Shown here piece after piece: positions 23,521 to 35,274 of a stretch of DNA of 64,000 nt. The position numbers were made by a program, and so were the translations under genes. Below the pieces are notes generated by a model. The model had not been told where the DNA came from. It saw only the letters and a program-made list of their open reading frames with translations, and ran no database searches. Source of the DNA: Morella rubra (Eukaryota > Streptophyta > Magnoliopsida > Fagales > Myricaceae); contig CM025849.1 of NCBI GenBank assembly GCA_003952965.2, forward strand, positions 14,268,949 to 14,332,948, read 5' to 3'. Each line of letters starts with the position of its first letter. The stretch's first letter is position 1.

Positions 23521-24339
23521 TCACCCAAAATTGATCCCAAAACAATCATAAACTCTTAAAACATACATCAATAATAAAATAAATACATTTTACGGACCTA
23601 AATGGATGATATAGCAAATTAGAAAACGTAAACTAAAAACTCGTTTACAACCGTTTAATATCGCTTAAAAAACTATATAAGTATGTACCTTTGACGTAGA
23701 AGACAATGAAGGATGATTCCACGCACTTTGGAGAACAATGCAGCACGAAATGGCTCCTTGAAATTTGAGAGGATTCAAGAGATTTTATGGAAAGATAACC
23801 GGTAAAAATAACTTTGGCAGTTTCATATAATCATTTGCGCCAATCGATTGGTAGTTACATGACGATCAATCGCTATATTATAACACGTGGCATCTTTCCA
23901 TTCTTTGAAACTACAATCGATCGCCAACCTAGTCAACGAATGGCGATTCGAAAAAATGACGGTTACGCTTACCGATCGATCGTCATATCTTAGCGATCGA
24001 TCAATTATTTGAAAAACGTGGCAATCATTCATTTGTCCTATCAGTGATCGATCGTTGAATTTAACTGATCGATCGTCTCTTTATGCAATTGACGGTTTCG
24101 CGTACCGATCAATCAACGTTTCGCATTTGCAGATGGTTACTATACCGATCGATCGGTTCATAGGAACGATCGATCAATTTTCAAAGCCACGTGGTTATTA
24201 ATAACTGATTGATCAATATATAAACAACGATCGATCGGTTGGAGTGTTGATGTAAATTCGTCGCCTAAACTCTTTGCATTTAGTGATGGAGCATTTAGTC
24301 ACAAAAGGAACGATCGATCGGTATGTAACCAATGGATCG
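23521..24339. repeat. CGATCGATC palindrome array, block 3
   Basis: After about 300 bp of AT-rich DNA, CGATCGATC-type words recur from 23,840 to 24,330, for example paired ACCGATCGATCG and TAGCGATCGATC at 23,970-24,005. They run up to the GTGACGAAA terminal repeats of the CACTA element. Confidence 0.8.
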
Positions 24340-24562
24340 GAGTGTGACGAAACTTTTCATCACCAAAAAATTAACTTTTAGTGACGACAATTTTATTTTG
24401 TCACAAATAAAACTTTTAGTGATGAAATTGGTGACAAAAATTAGTTTCGTCGCGAAAAATCCTTTTTTAGTGACGAGTTTCGTCACTAAAAATTGGCTTT
24501 TAGTGATGAAATTCATTTCGTCACTGAGAATTTCGTCACTAAAATTCAATTTTCTAGTAGTG
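24340..24562 (-). repeat. CACTA 5' terminal region and terminal inverted repeat
   Basis: Alternating GTGACGAAA/TTTCGTCAC units (for example TTTTTAGTGACGAGTTTCG at 24,461-24,480) end in TTTTCTAGTAGTG at 24,550-24,562, which reads CACTACTAGAAAA on the minus strand. Known: this terminus with GTGACGAA subterminal repeats is common in plant CACTA elements. It fixes the right edge of the outer transposon. Confidence 0.85.
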
Positions 24563-27043
24563 TGTTGAAGTCAAAAGCATTGGAGGTAAGGCTTGGCTGT
24601 TTTACTGTTGTACTATATATTACGTTGGTTATTACTGGCCTGCAGGCTTATATAGCGGTCCTCAATTGTGGCAAACAATTACTGTTCAAGCATTAGATTT
24701 CGGCATATGGTTTTTACTACACAGAGTATAGATATTGGAACTATCAGAACTTTAATAGACAAGCATAAGTGACTCAGCTTCCTTGATGATCTCTCTAGGG
24801 AGTTGCCCGATTCTTTTGTATCATATAAGTTAGGAATCCCTGTTTGGGAGGAAGCAATTAGGATTTGGCATATGTTTAGTTTTTGCATGTAAGTTTTCTA
24901 CCCGTCTGAGCTTTTTGTGAATAAAATTACTTGGCCAACAACAAATCACTTTCATGACTAACTTTAGCTTATCATGATCTCAACAATTAAGTCTAAGTAT
25001 TCAATCATCACAACCAATTCCAACAAACTAACCAAATACTAACATAGAACTCAGTTCTAGTACCATTTCTCTTGATGTGAACTTGATCTATTCAACCCGA
25101 ATTTTTAATAATATTGCTATAACTAGTCCACATATATCATTGTTATTTCAACAAATGTAAGCTTATAAAATCAAATAAAATAAAGCTTAAGTTAATGTGT
25201 AAAACATAAACTGTTTCACTAACTAGAATCAAAACTAGCATAAGCTTTATAAACCTATCATTATCATTTGATTCATGTATTTCCACTAACTTCTACAACA
25301 TGTCATCAACATATCCTTCTATACACTTCATCCTAGACATGTTCTTAATCATTTGAACTGAATAGAACTCAAAAATATTGAAGAAATTTTGGACTCCAAG
25401 CAAGCTAATGTTGGTCCATTAGGTGGCCGATTTTTGCTAAACTCCAAGCTTTTGCTCCTTTTAACCTTGAGGGCCAAAATTCACATGAAATAATCCTAAT
25501 TAATTATTTGATTTATTAGGCAGTCTAGGATCAATTTCCAATTGATCTCATCTTTTCATTTGAATTAAATATAAAACAAACACACTTTGGCTCATTAAGC
25601 ATCCGGATTATAGCTTGAATCCATTCAATTTTTCTTTTGATGCTAATGGCTGAAATTCACCTTAATCATTGCTTCTTTAACTCATTAGGAAGCTTGATAT
25701 CAAGCTTGGCGGTTGCGGTTAATCATAAACCACTTAACTCCCCACAAATTTGCAGGGAGAGGAATCGGTACCGATGCTGATACCAGTGGCTGTTTAACTG
25801 GTTTCTGCCGGTGTATTTGCCCAGGCCTAAAGAAACCTTTATAAACCTATGGTTCCGAGTGAAGTTCACAAAACCAGAAACAAAATTAAAAAAGGACCGG
25901 CAGAATTCCTTTTGGGATGTGCAAACACATGGAAGGATTTTTAGAAGGTGTGATCTCCTAGAGTGAATATAGACACCGATTATAGCACGGTACACCATTA
26001 AGATATGAGTCCTAAGTTCACTAGACAACCCTTTCATGAGAGGAAAAAAAAAAGACACAACCTGACAATGAAAGTTAAACAGACAGAGAATCAAAGTTAA
26101 TACTTATGGAGTATTTTAGAAACTTCCATACATATTCTTTATATATACAAGGTAAACTTTTGTTTGCATCGTTAAAGCAATTATGAATTTTCAATAAGAA
26201 TAACAATTTACGTGGTAAACTTTGCTCGCTCTAATAAACGATAGTTATATTCTCCCTTTCTTACTAAGTTCTTATAACTCACGACCCTATATTTTCATCT
26301 TGTCAGTGCATAGCAAAAATAATGGTATGCTCGAGCTAATTTTTACGTAATAAAGTTTGAGCATGCTCATATAGAGAACTATTTCTTCACTTTCGACGCT
26401 GAGGGCATCGTTGAAGTAGAACCTATGGTGGATTTGTCGATGAACTTATATGCAATGATGGATCCTGGAAAAGTTATGAAAAAGTATGCTAATTCATAGA
26501 CGTAGCTAGGATTTACGCTCCTCATTGTATTATCTATGTGGACTCGTGACTTTTATTGATGTATATATATCAGTTGGCGTCTAAGCTAAGGATAGTGTGA
26601 TCCCTATATTGTGTCAGACTTAACTTTGCAGAAATATCATATAAGTATGAGATTTATATATTATCTTGCTGGACTCGTTGCTGGTGTATATGATAGCTTC
26701 CAGTTACATGGTTTCCAACTCGAAAATTTTAAAACGGACTAAGAACACCGTCACCCCCTATATATCCACGCAATAGGTAATTGGAGGCATGACATTCACA
26801 TCTAAAGAAAGGTTGTCGATTTCTTAAATGGCAAAAGTGCGGTAGAATAGGCATGTAATCTAACTAGTCATGGGAAACCATATTTGCATTTCAAGTGAGT
26901 TATGGTCCTCTTATACAGTGACCTTTGGGGTCTTTGAAATATGCAGTGGTTAACTAGTTGCCTTAAATATAAGTAATACGAAATGTTAATTGTGTTTCTA
27001 TGGTTATCTCCAATTGATGCTTGTTGTCTTATGAACTGTCTAG
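24563..27043. other. Intergenic DNA without recognised genes
   Basis: AT-rich sequence upstream of the RHD3-like relic. I searched it by eye for the missing GTPase exons (P-loop GPQSSGKS, RTKGVW) and did not find them. Short ORFs at 25,723-26,094 and 26,868-27,125 on the minus strand have no family features. No tRNA or rRNA is seen. Confidence 0.6.
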
Positions 27044-27231
27044 CTTGTGCGCCCTGCTTACACAAACATGTTGGCGCTATTGCATCTTGAAGCACTCTGA
27101 AAGTTTTAAGACCAAATTGGAGCAATCACTGAACCAAGGAGCAGGTTTGCTGCGTCTGTTCCTAATTTTACTCAATCTTGTATGCTTGGATTTGACCGAG
27201 GATGTGCAGGTATAGTAGCAAATGGAAAAAT

Positions 27232-27590
27232 AAAGGGTTAAGTATATTTTTTGCCCGTTAACTACTAGTTAGAGTCTCGCTATTTTGCACCTCAAATTAT
27301 CAATTATGTTATATTTCATCCCTCAACTACCAATTATATATTCTTAATTAACACCCCGCACCCTTAATTTGGATAGAAATTGATTTTTTTGTTCAGATAA
27401 TTGACGATTTTAGCCTCACTTTTTTTGGCCATTATATTTTCTGTGGTGTAACGATGTCATTTCACTTATAAAATCAAATTCGACAAAATCAATTCGTAGT
27501 TGAGGGATAAAAAATAGAACAAAATTAAGAATTTGGAGTGCAAAAGTGTCCGATCGAACTCAATATTGATGAGTGAAAAATATATTTTTA
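27232..27590. mobile_element. Foldback MITE in an intron of the RHD3-like relic
   Basis: The left end AGTATATTTTTTGCCCGTTA and inner words such as TTCATCCCTCAACTACCAAT recur as diverged reverse complements at the right end (TAGTTGAGGGATAAAAAATA, GAGTGAAAAATATATTTTTA). Noncoding, about 360 bp. No clear target duplication was found. Confidence 0.7.
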
Positions 27591-29925
27591 TTAAAAATAA
27601 ATCAGTACACAATGTCCACAAAATTAAACTGACACTTTATGCTTCTGTAAATGCTAATATAGCATTTCTAACCATCTTATCTCACTTTATGACATCAACG
27701 TTAAATCATGTTACTATATTTGTCGTCCTTGTAATTCGTACAATCCGTGTCTATGTTTGTTTCTACGTTTACTAAGTATAATTCCATGACGATAGCCTTT
27801 GGAAATATGCCTTCAAATTTTTTCTCGATCTTTTGAACTTTAGATTGTAGTGTTGATGAAAGTTTTAGAAAAAAAATTTACTCAAAGCCTTCTTGACGCA
27901 CCACCTGACCTCGTTGCCTTTACTCCACGCTCTTCTTCTTGTAGTTGCTTTTGTTTTTATATTTGTATTGTCTAATTTTAATCGATGCATTGATCTTATT
28001 TAAAGGATCTTATGTATCTTCTTGCATACAATAGAGGATGAAGCTAGAAATGCATTATTGGACGCCAATTGTATAAAATCATATTTTGGTGGGACCAAAA
28101 TAAGTAAGTAAGATGAAAAAAATTGTTAAAATATTATTGAAAAGGGCTAAAAACTATGCTGAGATTTGCGGAGTTTTCCTTGTCCTGAAGGTACATGAGT
28201 TTCTGTTACTGATTTAGCATGACTGGCCATAAAAAAACTCGTATGTGTGTTAATATTAATCTGTCGTAGATTAGTCAGTGCTTTCTGAAGTGCTGAACTT
28301 TTCTCTACCCCTTTCAAATGCTACAATAAGACAGGCAAATTGGGATATTGTTTCAAATGTGCGGAAACAACTTCATCGTGATATTGAAGAGCACCCATCA
28401 TCTCTTTGTACTGCAAAGTTGACAGAACTTAAAGCATCTTATGAGGTATTGTTCTTTACTCATGTAACAAGTAATGACTTCCATATGCATAGCGGTGCGT
28501 TCTACAAATCATTTACGTGATAGTATTAATATCGCTGAAAGCAATGTTGTCCTAGTTTAGACTCTTACTTGTGTCAATGGAATCAAATGTATTTTTATAA
28601 AATGAAGGCATATAGTGGCATCCATAGTAAGGGTCTCTTTTCATGATGGTAAAGCTGCTCATGTATTTAAGAGAAATTGGACAAAAACAAAGAATCTTCA
28701 TTTACTGAAACGGATGGATCAGATTTTAACAAAAGTGTGACCAAAAGGACTCTGATATATCTTTTCTTACCTCGAGGGCTTTATTGTAACTTTTCAATAT
28801 TATAGGTAGGGATTTCATGTGCAATTAGGCCAAAAATAAACTTTATATAAGCCGAGCACCAAAATTGTTGTACTGAGAGCTTTAATTAGACTTCGTAGCA
28901 AACACGAATGCATTTAGCGGATTCAGATTCAAATAATTGTGGCCAATTCCTATGTTTTCAAATAGTTGCACTGGAGTTTTCTTTCTTTTATTGGTTTAAT
29001 TTTTTTTCTTTTTTCGACAAGGAACGAATTACCACAGAACTGAAGGAACCTGTAAAAGGCCTCCTCCGCAAAGCTGGTCAGGAAGATACTTGGGCTTCAA
29101 TAAGAAATCGTCTAAATGGTTTGACTGTTGTATCAGAGTTTTCAAATGCCATCTGTGAATTTAACTTAGACGAAACAACATTAGATACAATGGTGCAAGA
29201 GTTAAGGAACTATGGTAGAAGCCTGGTGGTAGAACTGACAAGAGAAGCATCTGCGGATGTTTTGATGTTGATGAAGAATAGGTACGTAGGTAGCGAACTT
29301 TAAGTAGTGGGAAGTTCTGTTTTTTCTTTTGTCCTTGAAATTTTCCGTCTCTTTTTATTATTTTATATTGCTATTTCATTGACTTTAGTACTGTTTTGGT
29401 TAACAAATCAGGTTCTAGGCGTCACTGAAAGATTCCACTGATGATAATTCGAGACGTAGTGTTCGGAACAAAGATGCATTATATGAGGTAATCTGCAAAA
29501 GGGTATTATTGATGGAGCTAAACATCAATTAATGATTATACCTGAACGAATACATCAATGATATCCTTTTGTTACAGGCTTTAAAGGTTTTATCTAATCT
29601 GGCTACCATCCGCTTGACTGAGAGGCCAGATACAATCACACCTTTACTCTTTTCCACTCTCAGGGTTGATAATACTAGCGCTAACGAAGCTCTAAGAAAT
29701 ACATGGCAGGAGGTAATCTTGCGTGGCTATTTGGTATTGTCTTTTTGTTTCTTTTTGTCACAAAGATCACATAACATTAGTGAAGCTAAATATGGGAGAG
29801 GAGTGGATATGGTTTTTGAGGCAGTAAATCAGGACTGCTTCAAGTTGGCAGCTGTACATGGAAGAAATCTAACTACATTAAAACAAACGGAGGCGGACCA
29901 AAAAATGCAAATGCAACTTCGTTTT

Positions 29926-30960
29926 TTTTTCCCTAAAAAAACAACCTTCATTAAAAACCCACAGACGCCTCAAGGCGGTTCAAAATAGTCGACAAGAGAA
30001 ATAGAAAGGGGCAAAACAGCAGGGTCCAGAGGGCCAAAACGAAACAAACGAGAAGCCCACGCAGCCAGGAGGTGAGCCATCTGGTTCTGTCTACGAGGAG
30101 CCCAAGCAAAAGACCAACCCGAGTGCTCAGACAGTAGAGATCTAATGCTACCAATAATCCCCATCAGAGGACCTTCAACAAGGAAATCTAGCTCGCCTAT
30201 GGCACGACAGCAGATGAGAGAATCGCCTTCGAAGATCACTTAGTCCAGGCCAAAGTGAGAGACCAGATGGCATGCAAGGAGAGCAGCACGAAATTCAGCA
30301 ACCAAGGAGTTCGAAGCAAAAAAAGAGTCTGTCCAGGCAAAAGAGAGGGAACCATCAGGGGTCGGCACACAGCACCCAAGAAAGCAGTACTCCCACGAAG
30401 AGCAGCATCAAAGCTGACTTTAAAAAAGCCGGGCGGAGGGGGAGTCCATTTGGCTTGGATAACAGCTTCAGAAGCAGACCAAGCAGAAAGATGCTCATGG
30501 AGACGCCTGTGCACATCAGTGACCATGGCATGGGAACTAGGATGTTGTGCTTGATGCACCAAGAGGTAACGAGAAAACCAGATGGTGTCACAAATCACAG
30601 CAGCCTGAATGAGAAAGTCACGTCCGAAACATGGTGAATTCCCAAAGAAGAGGAGGCGTTCATAAGGCAAGTAATCCAAGATTGGATATCCAAAGACTGC
30701 AAAGGTTCCAGGTTAAGAGGCCATCGAGCATGAAGCCACAAGATCTGAGCCAAGGGACATCTGATGAACAGATGCTCAACAGTTTCTTGCTCATGTTTGC
30801 AGAAGGACAAAGAAAGAATTCCGAGGGAAGTCTATCAGCCAAGAAAAACAGTTTACCTCTCACCATCATCGCCCCCACAGCCATTTTCCAAAGGAGAAGT
30901 TTGAGGCGAGCTTGCAAGTTTGATGACCAAAGCTTTTTCCAATTGAGCTTTGAATGAGAG
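29926..30960 (-). mobile_element. 5'-truncated LINE with zf-RVT and RNase H remnants
   Basis: This lies in the intron between exons 5 and 6 of the RHD3-like relic, on the opposite strand. Minus-strand peptides: LKLLLWKMAVGAMMVRGKLF and CKHEQETVEHLFIRCPLAQI (zinc-binding reverse transcriptase module, 30,595-30,917), WTPPPPGFFKVSFDAALRGS (RNase H start, 30,236-30,679) and MIFEGDSLICCRAI with SGWSFAWAPRRQNQMAHLLA (RNase H end, 29,970-30,239). Known: zf-RVT followed by RVT_3-type RNase H ends plant LINE ORF2 and related domesticated genes. The 3' end is a run of T on the plus strand at about 29,926-29,936 (poly-A on the element strand). The frame shifts between pieces. I found no clear target duplication. 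Confidence 0.85.
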
Positions 30961-31924
30961 AATTAGGGGAGGGTTTTCCTTGACTTAACGTAGTGTCTTT
31001 TTTTATAATTTTCTCATCACCGAATTATTTATTTCTAATGCAGGATCTACTCTAATATAGGTTTCCATAGAGGATAGGTTGATTAGTCCACTCGAATGCC
31101 TGCACTTGTGGAAACAGTACCTACATGAGACTCGGAATGCAATAAATAAAGTTGCAACGCAGGTGGATTACAAACGAAACCGATCATGCCATATACTTTA
31201 ATTGGTATCTGCACTCTACACATTAATTAATGTATGAGTTTCTGCTGCAAGACGTTTGACTTATGACTCCCATAAATTATAAACTCCATCTATAGTATAT
31301 TTATTGGAATGATAGGGATGAAATTTTGACTGCATGCGGATGCTGTTAAAGAATCTCTCATGATCCTTTTCATATTATCTTAATACCCTATCAAGCACCC
31401 CAGGAATGTCCTTTATTAATTGTTCTTTATTTTTATTTTTTTAAGAATGATTTTACTGGAGCTAACAAATGGATACAATTGGGGGTCGCCGTGGCGAATG
31501 TTGCATTGGGAGGGGTTGCTGTTTTTATGATGCCTAATCTTGTCTCAATTTGTGCAACAATTTCAGCCTCTCTACTACAAGTTAATGCAGCATTAGCAGC
31601 GTTTACTTGCAATAAGTAGTGCCCTTGGTTTTGATGGGTAAGCATATTTATATCAATGGCAATGAGTACTCCTCAGTTTTCATGAATTAATTCATTTGAA
31701 GGAGAAAATATTGGAAAGAACACTGTAATAATTGCAAGATGTCATATGTATGTACTCTCTACCATATAATATATAGAATACTGACAGGGAAGTGTGAGAA
31801 TATTTTCATATATATATATTGGTTGTGTATGGCATGTCCCAAGTGCAGCTTTAGGGAATCCAACAGCCCACTGTAATCTTACTTATATATAGTTCTACTT
31901 GTTAAATGCTTGTTGGGGTTAATT

Positions 31925-32168
31925 CCACATTAGTTGTGGAAGGGGTTGGTGATCAGTTTATAAATGTGAGAAAAAATCTCACCTCTAGAACTACCTTTCG
32001 GCCTTGAAAAGGCTCAAGATCACCCAAAAACAAGTCTCGTTTCAACGTACAGTTGTCGCCTCTTTAACCAAAGCCCGATGTGTGATAAAAAGATTATTGA
32101 GGTTGATCCCTCATCGGTTGTGAAAAAAGCTAGTGGTCAGTTTATAAGTGTGAGGGAAAAGCTCACCT
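31925..32168. repeat. Diverged direct duplication of about 60 bp
   Basis: CACATTAGTTGTGGAAGGGG...AAATCTCACCTCT at about 31,927-31,986 and CTCATCGGTTGTGAAAAAAG...AAGCTCACCTCT at about 32,109-32,168 share GGTCAGTTTATAA(G/A)TGTGAG-type cores 182 bp apart. This may be the remains of a small terminal-repeat element. The rest of 31,620-33,077 shows no gene. Confidence 0.6.
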
Positions 32169-33077
32169 CTTGATCTAACTTTTATGGTTGAGAACGTCCA
32201 AAACCTCATGCTGCACATCTCCCCATCAATAGTACCAATGAAAATGCTTTTTCGTTGTTTTGAGTTAAAATTGATTAAAAAGACTATGTTCATAAAACTA
32301 TTAATGTTCTTCTCTCTAACTTTGGTAGATATCATACGAAAGCCATTAAGTAACTACGTGAATACTTTATTAGTCCTTAAGTTTTGTCTCGCTTAATAGA
32401 TAAATGATCCTGAAGTTTTCAAAATGATGGTAGAGGTCCTCCCATTTTATCCTCAAAAATAATTTAAATAAAAAAAAAAAGAGTGTTCTTCCTTTAATAC
32501 CCTCTCGATCTTCTACAAATTCTCTTGCTAGAATTAACTCAGTACAACAAAATCGGTCTTCCAGTAGTCTCCCAGCCAGGTTCACGACTCTAATAGATTT
32601 GCCTGAATTGGGCTTTTATTCTCGAACAATCCAACATTTTATTGCAAGAGAATTACAAAGAGAAGGTCCATAGGGTCATCAACAAATCTAGTGGGCTCAA
32701 GGCCCACTACAATTACTAAAGAGGGCTTAAGGCCCACAACAAGTTGTGCTATGCTCGAAGATTTGGAAATCTAGCTAGGACTGTTGGATTTGGGTCCATG
32801 TCAAATCCATTTGGGGACCATCTAGACGAATGTAAAAGGCACACGTGTCCACGGATAAGCAAATGGAGTTATGAGTGAAAGCCCTGGCCCAGTAGTCATG
32901 AGTGCATAGTACGTGGGAAAGCACCTGGCCCTATGCTACATCATGACAGTTATGTGGACTTTGCAAATTTCTTCTCCGACAAAATAGAAATTCAACTTTG
33001 ATTCTTTCCCGCCTCATAAGATTCTTTAAGTTTGCCTTTGACAGATAATAGAAATAGCACCGAGAAAAAATAAATGA

Positions 33078-33302
33078 AAGGGAAAATTTACATTTTCATG
33101 TCTTAAATTATCACATTATTTGCAATTTTGCCCTCCAAAACTACTTCGACTCTTGTAAATTGACCCTTCTAACTGCTACTTCAATTGAGGGATAAATTGC
33201 AAAGAAGTAATAGTTTGAGAAGGTCATTGTTAATAATTGTAGGTTGAGAGAAAATTGTCAATACATATGAATTCATAGTTTAAGGTTTTAAAGTGTGATT
33301 TT
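33078..33302. mobile_element. Small foldback MITE
   Basis: TTTACATTTTCATGTCTTAA at the left has a diverged reverse-complement partner around TTAAGGTTTTAAAGTGTGAT at the right. AATTTGCCCTCC/GGATAAATTGC-type words lie inside. It belongs to the family of elements with ends like ATTACACTTT...CC..TAAA seen elsewhere in the window. Confidence 0.55.
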
Positions 33303-33424
33303 TTTTTTATATAAAAAAAATCAGTAAAATATTGTTATGATTTTTTGTTTAATAATTAAGAAAAGAGCTTTGAAAATATTGTGAATTCGTTTTTTTATAT
33401 AGTAATGTCATAGTTTGCTTATAA

Positions 33425-33952
33425 GGCAAAATCAATCTCGTTTCCCTAACTATAAAAATAGTAATTTAGGTCTTTTTAATTTTGAAAAACATACAAAATG
33501 ACCGAAATGCCCCTCCAAGAAAAAATGACAACAAAATTATAAAATTATTAAAAAATAAAAAATGATATTTAAAAAAAGGGTAATATTTTTTAAATAAAAT
33601 TATTAAAACTCTATTTCAGTAATCTATTTATTTTTAATTTATTCTTAAATTTTTATTTATTTTTTAAAATGGCTTTTGATACTAAGATTTTGAACACTTC
33701 AAAATTTTTACCTTTATAAAATAATTACACAAAATTATCTCCATTATTTAAATCATCTCTCTCATATTTTTTTCACCAACTCCAACACTCTAAAATTTTA
33801 ACCACCTCAAAATTTTATAATTAAACACCACGTAAAATTTTATCTTGGATGGGCATTTCGGTCATTTTACATATTTTTCTTCTAAAAATTTTTTAAAGTT
33901 ATAAGACATAAATTATCGATTTCATAGTTATGGGGGCGAGATTGATTTTGCC
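33425..33952. mobile_element. Long-TIR nonautonomous element (528 bp)
   Basis: GGCAAAATCAATCTCG at 33,425-33,440 is the exact reverse complement of CGAGATTGATTTTGCC at 33,937-33,952. The arms stay similar for about 110 bp, including ACAAAATGACCGAAATGCCC on the left against GGGCATTTCGGTCATTTTAC on the right. The interior is AT-rich without an ORF. Long arms would suit a Mutator-like MITE, but I could not find a 9-bp duplication. Confidence 0.85.
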
Positions 33953-34367
33953 CTATATTTAGAGAGTGAATAATGACATTATCTGCTTCTTTTTCTTCTT
34001 TTTGTTAGACCAAATAATGAACTACTTTGAGAGAAGCCTATGGTAGAAGTAACCTTCGTTGCCACAGCGAGCAGGATCGCCTTGAAACCGAGTGATCTGA
34101 AGGGGACGGCACTGATGGGCGTTGAGGAGATCTCAATAAAACGAGTTCCGGATGTGCTGGGTTTTTGGATTACATCATTGACCCCAAGATTGAAAATTTC
34201 CTTAAGAAATAAGAGAGAGAAACGAAACCCAAGGGTCAAAATAGCAAGCATCTAGTATGCCTTTTATCATTGCTTATGGTTGAATTCTTTTCTTTTCTAT
34301 TTTTTCTCTCTTGAGACTTCATATTTTCTTAGTTATTATATTATATTATATTTTTTTTTCTTTTTTT

Positions 34368-34636
34368 AGAAAAATCACTTTAAACCTTCAAATTATCAAA
34401 GAAATTTTAAACATGAGTCTCAAGTATCACTTTTAATTTGCGTCCTTAAAAAAATTCAACCATCAAACTCATGTCAATTATGTTATAAATGCGTCGTTTT
34501 TCACCATCAGATTTTATTTCAAGATGCAATTTCATTAATTGTAAAAATTTGAGAATTTAATATGTCAAAATTAGTAATTTAAACTTATATTTAAAATTAC
34601 ATTAGTAGTTAGAGGGTTCATATTGACTTTTTTCTC
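34368..34636. mobile_element. Foldback MITE of the CACTTTGAGCC type
   Basis: AGAAAAATCACTTTAAACC at the left and GGGTTCATATTGACTTTTTTCTC at the right are diverged inverted repeats that continue inward. The ends resemble those at 45,202-45,486 and 58,146-58,459. Confidence 0.65.
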
Positions 34637-35230
34637 TATTTATTTATTTTTTTATGTAAAAAGAAATTAGCAAGTAACTAATGAATATCGTGATCTAACT
34701 GAAAAATTGCACTGCTGAGCGTGTGAGGGAAAGTCTAGAACAATTGAATTGGATGGCGACATGGCTAGAGGATAAGGAATATGCACATGGAGAACACGGA
34801 CATAAACGTATACGCACACGCAAATGCGCAGATAAAAGAGAAAAACGAAATCGACGACCTATGTGTTTTGACCTGCAACCGAGACTCATTGATAAAAGAC
34901 AATGCAGGCTTCTACAAGTTTATTGATAAAATATATATATGGAAATGGCGTGAGGATGGGACCTCTCAAAGGCAACAAGATTGATGAACAACTTTGACTA
35001 GTGAAGCGCCAAAGTTGTTGATGAGCTTTATAAATTATGGGTAAAGTAGCCCTAGAAAGGTTTACGTGAGAGATATCGCAGTACGATCCTATGCCTTTTG
35101 ACACGGCCTGTCTCCTCCCCCATAATTTCTGGTCATTCTTCTTGGTTGCTAGAAGCAGCTGGTTTTTTTTTTTTTTTTTGCTTCTTGAAAAAAGCTGTCT
35201 TTTGGATCCACAATTAAAGTCACGATTTCA

Positions 35231-35272
<42 letters not shown>
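35231..35272. repeat. Poly(T)-poly(A) hairpin
   Basis: About 25 T are followed directly by about 14 A and GG, a perfect AT snap-back. The rest of 34,640-35,658 shows no supported gene. Confidence 0.85.

Positions 35273-35274
<2 letters not shown>

Larger units (their letters stand above)
1..24562 (-). mobile_element. CACTA (En/Spm) DNA transposon, 5' part, with nested insertions
   Basis: This outer element runs off the left edge of the window. Its own sequence appears to be 1-2,981, about 16,031-19,600 and 23,516-24,562; the rest is later insertions. Seen: a terminal repeat reading CACTACTAGAAAA on the minus strand at 24,562-24,550, subterminal GTGACGAAA/TTTCGTCAC repeats, arrays of CGATCGATC palindromes, and a TNP2-type transposase on the minus strand at 81-2,591. 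Known: CACTACTAGAAAA ends and TNP2/DUF4218 proteins are typical of plant CACTA elements. Joining 16,031-24,562 to 1-2,981 is inference. It rests on orientation and on the second copy at 58,700-64,000, where a segment matching 2,845-2,980 lies beside the same palindrome array. The other terminus is outside the window, so the 3-bp target duplication cannot be tested. Confidence 0.75.
27044..31619 (+). pseudogene. RHD3/SEY1-like (atlastin-type) gene, 5'-truncated and broken
   Basis: Seven exons can be placed with GT-AG junctions: 27,044-27,209, 28,279-28,445, 29,022-29,281, 29,412-29,487, 29,578-29,712, 31,061-31,162 and 31,446-31,619. Peptides match the helical-bundle part of ROOT HAIR DEFECTIVE 3: LVRPAYTNMLALLHLEAL, FTQSCMLGFDRGCA, QANWDIVSNVRKQLHRDIEE, EDTWASIRNRLNGLTVVSEF, LKVLSNLATIRLTERPD and ISPLECLHLWKQYLHETRNA. 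Known: RHD3 is a dynamin-like GTPase of about 800 residues that fuses ER tubules. Here the N-terminal GTPase domain is absent. Exon 1 has two frameshifts (near 27,100 and 27,148) and exon 4 has a TAG at 29,416-29,418. The last exon (NDFTGANKWIQLGVAVANVA..., 58 codons) replaces the usual two-span membrane anchor with one hydrophobic stretch and ends FTCNK. It is a relic; intact splice sites suggest recent decay. Confidence 0.8.

Noticed and set aside
24563-27043. Missing GTPase exons of the RHD3-like gene
   Set aside because: No P-loop, switch or RTKGVW-like peptide was found in any frame by eye; the relic is treated as 5'-truncated.
30255-30957. Plus-strand open frames over the LINE
   Set aside because: They are antisense shadows of the zf-RVT/RNase H coding strand, where the recognisable motifs lie.
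31925-32168. Duplicated segment as a Cassandra-type TRIM
   Set aside because: I could not see the 5S rRNA-like sequence that defines Cassandra, or paired TG...CA ends.
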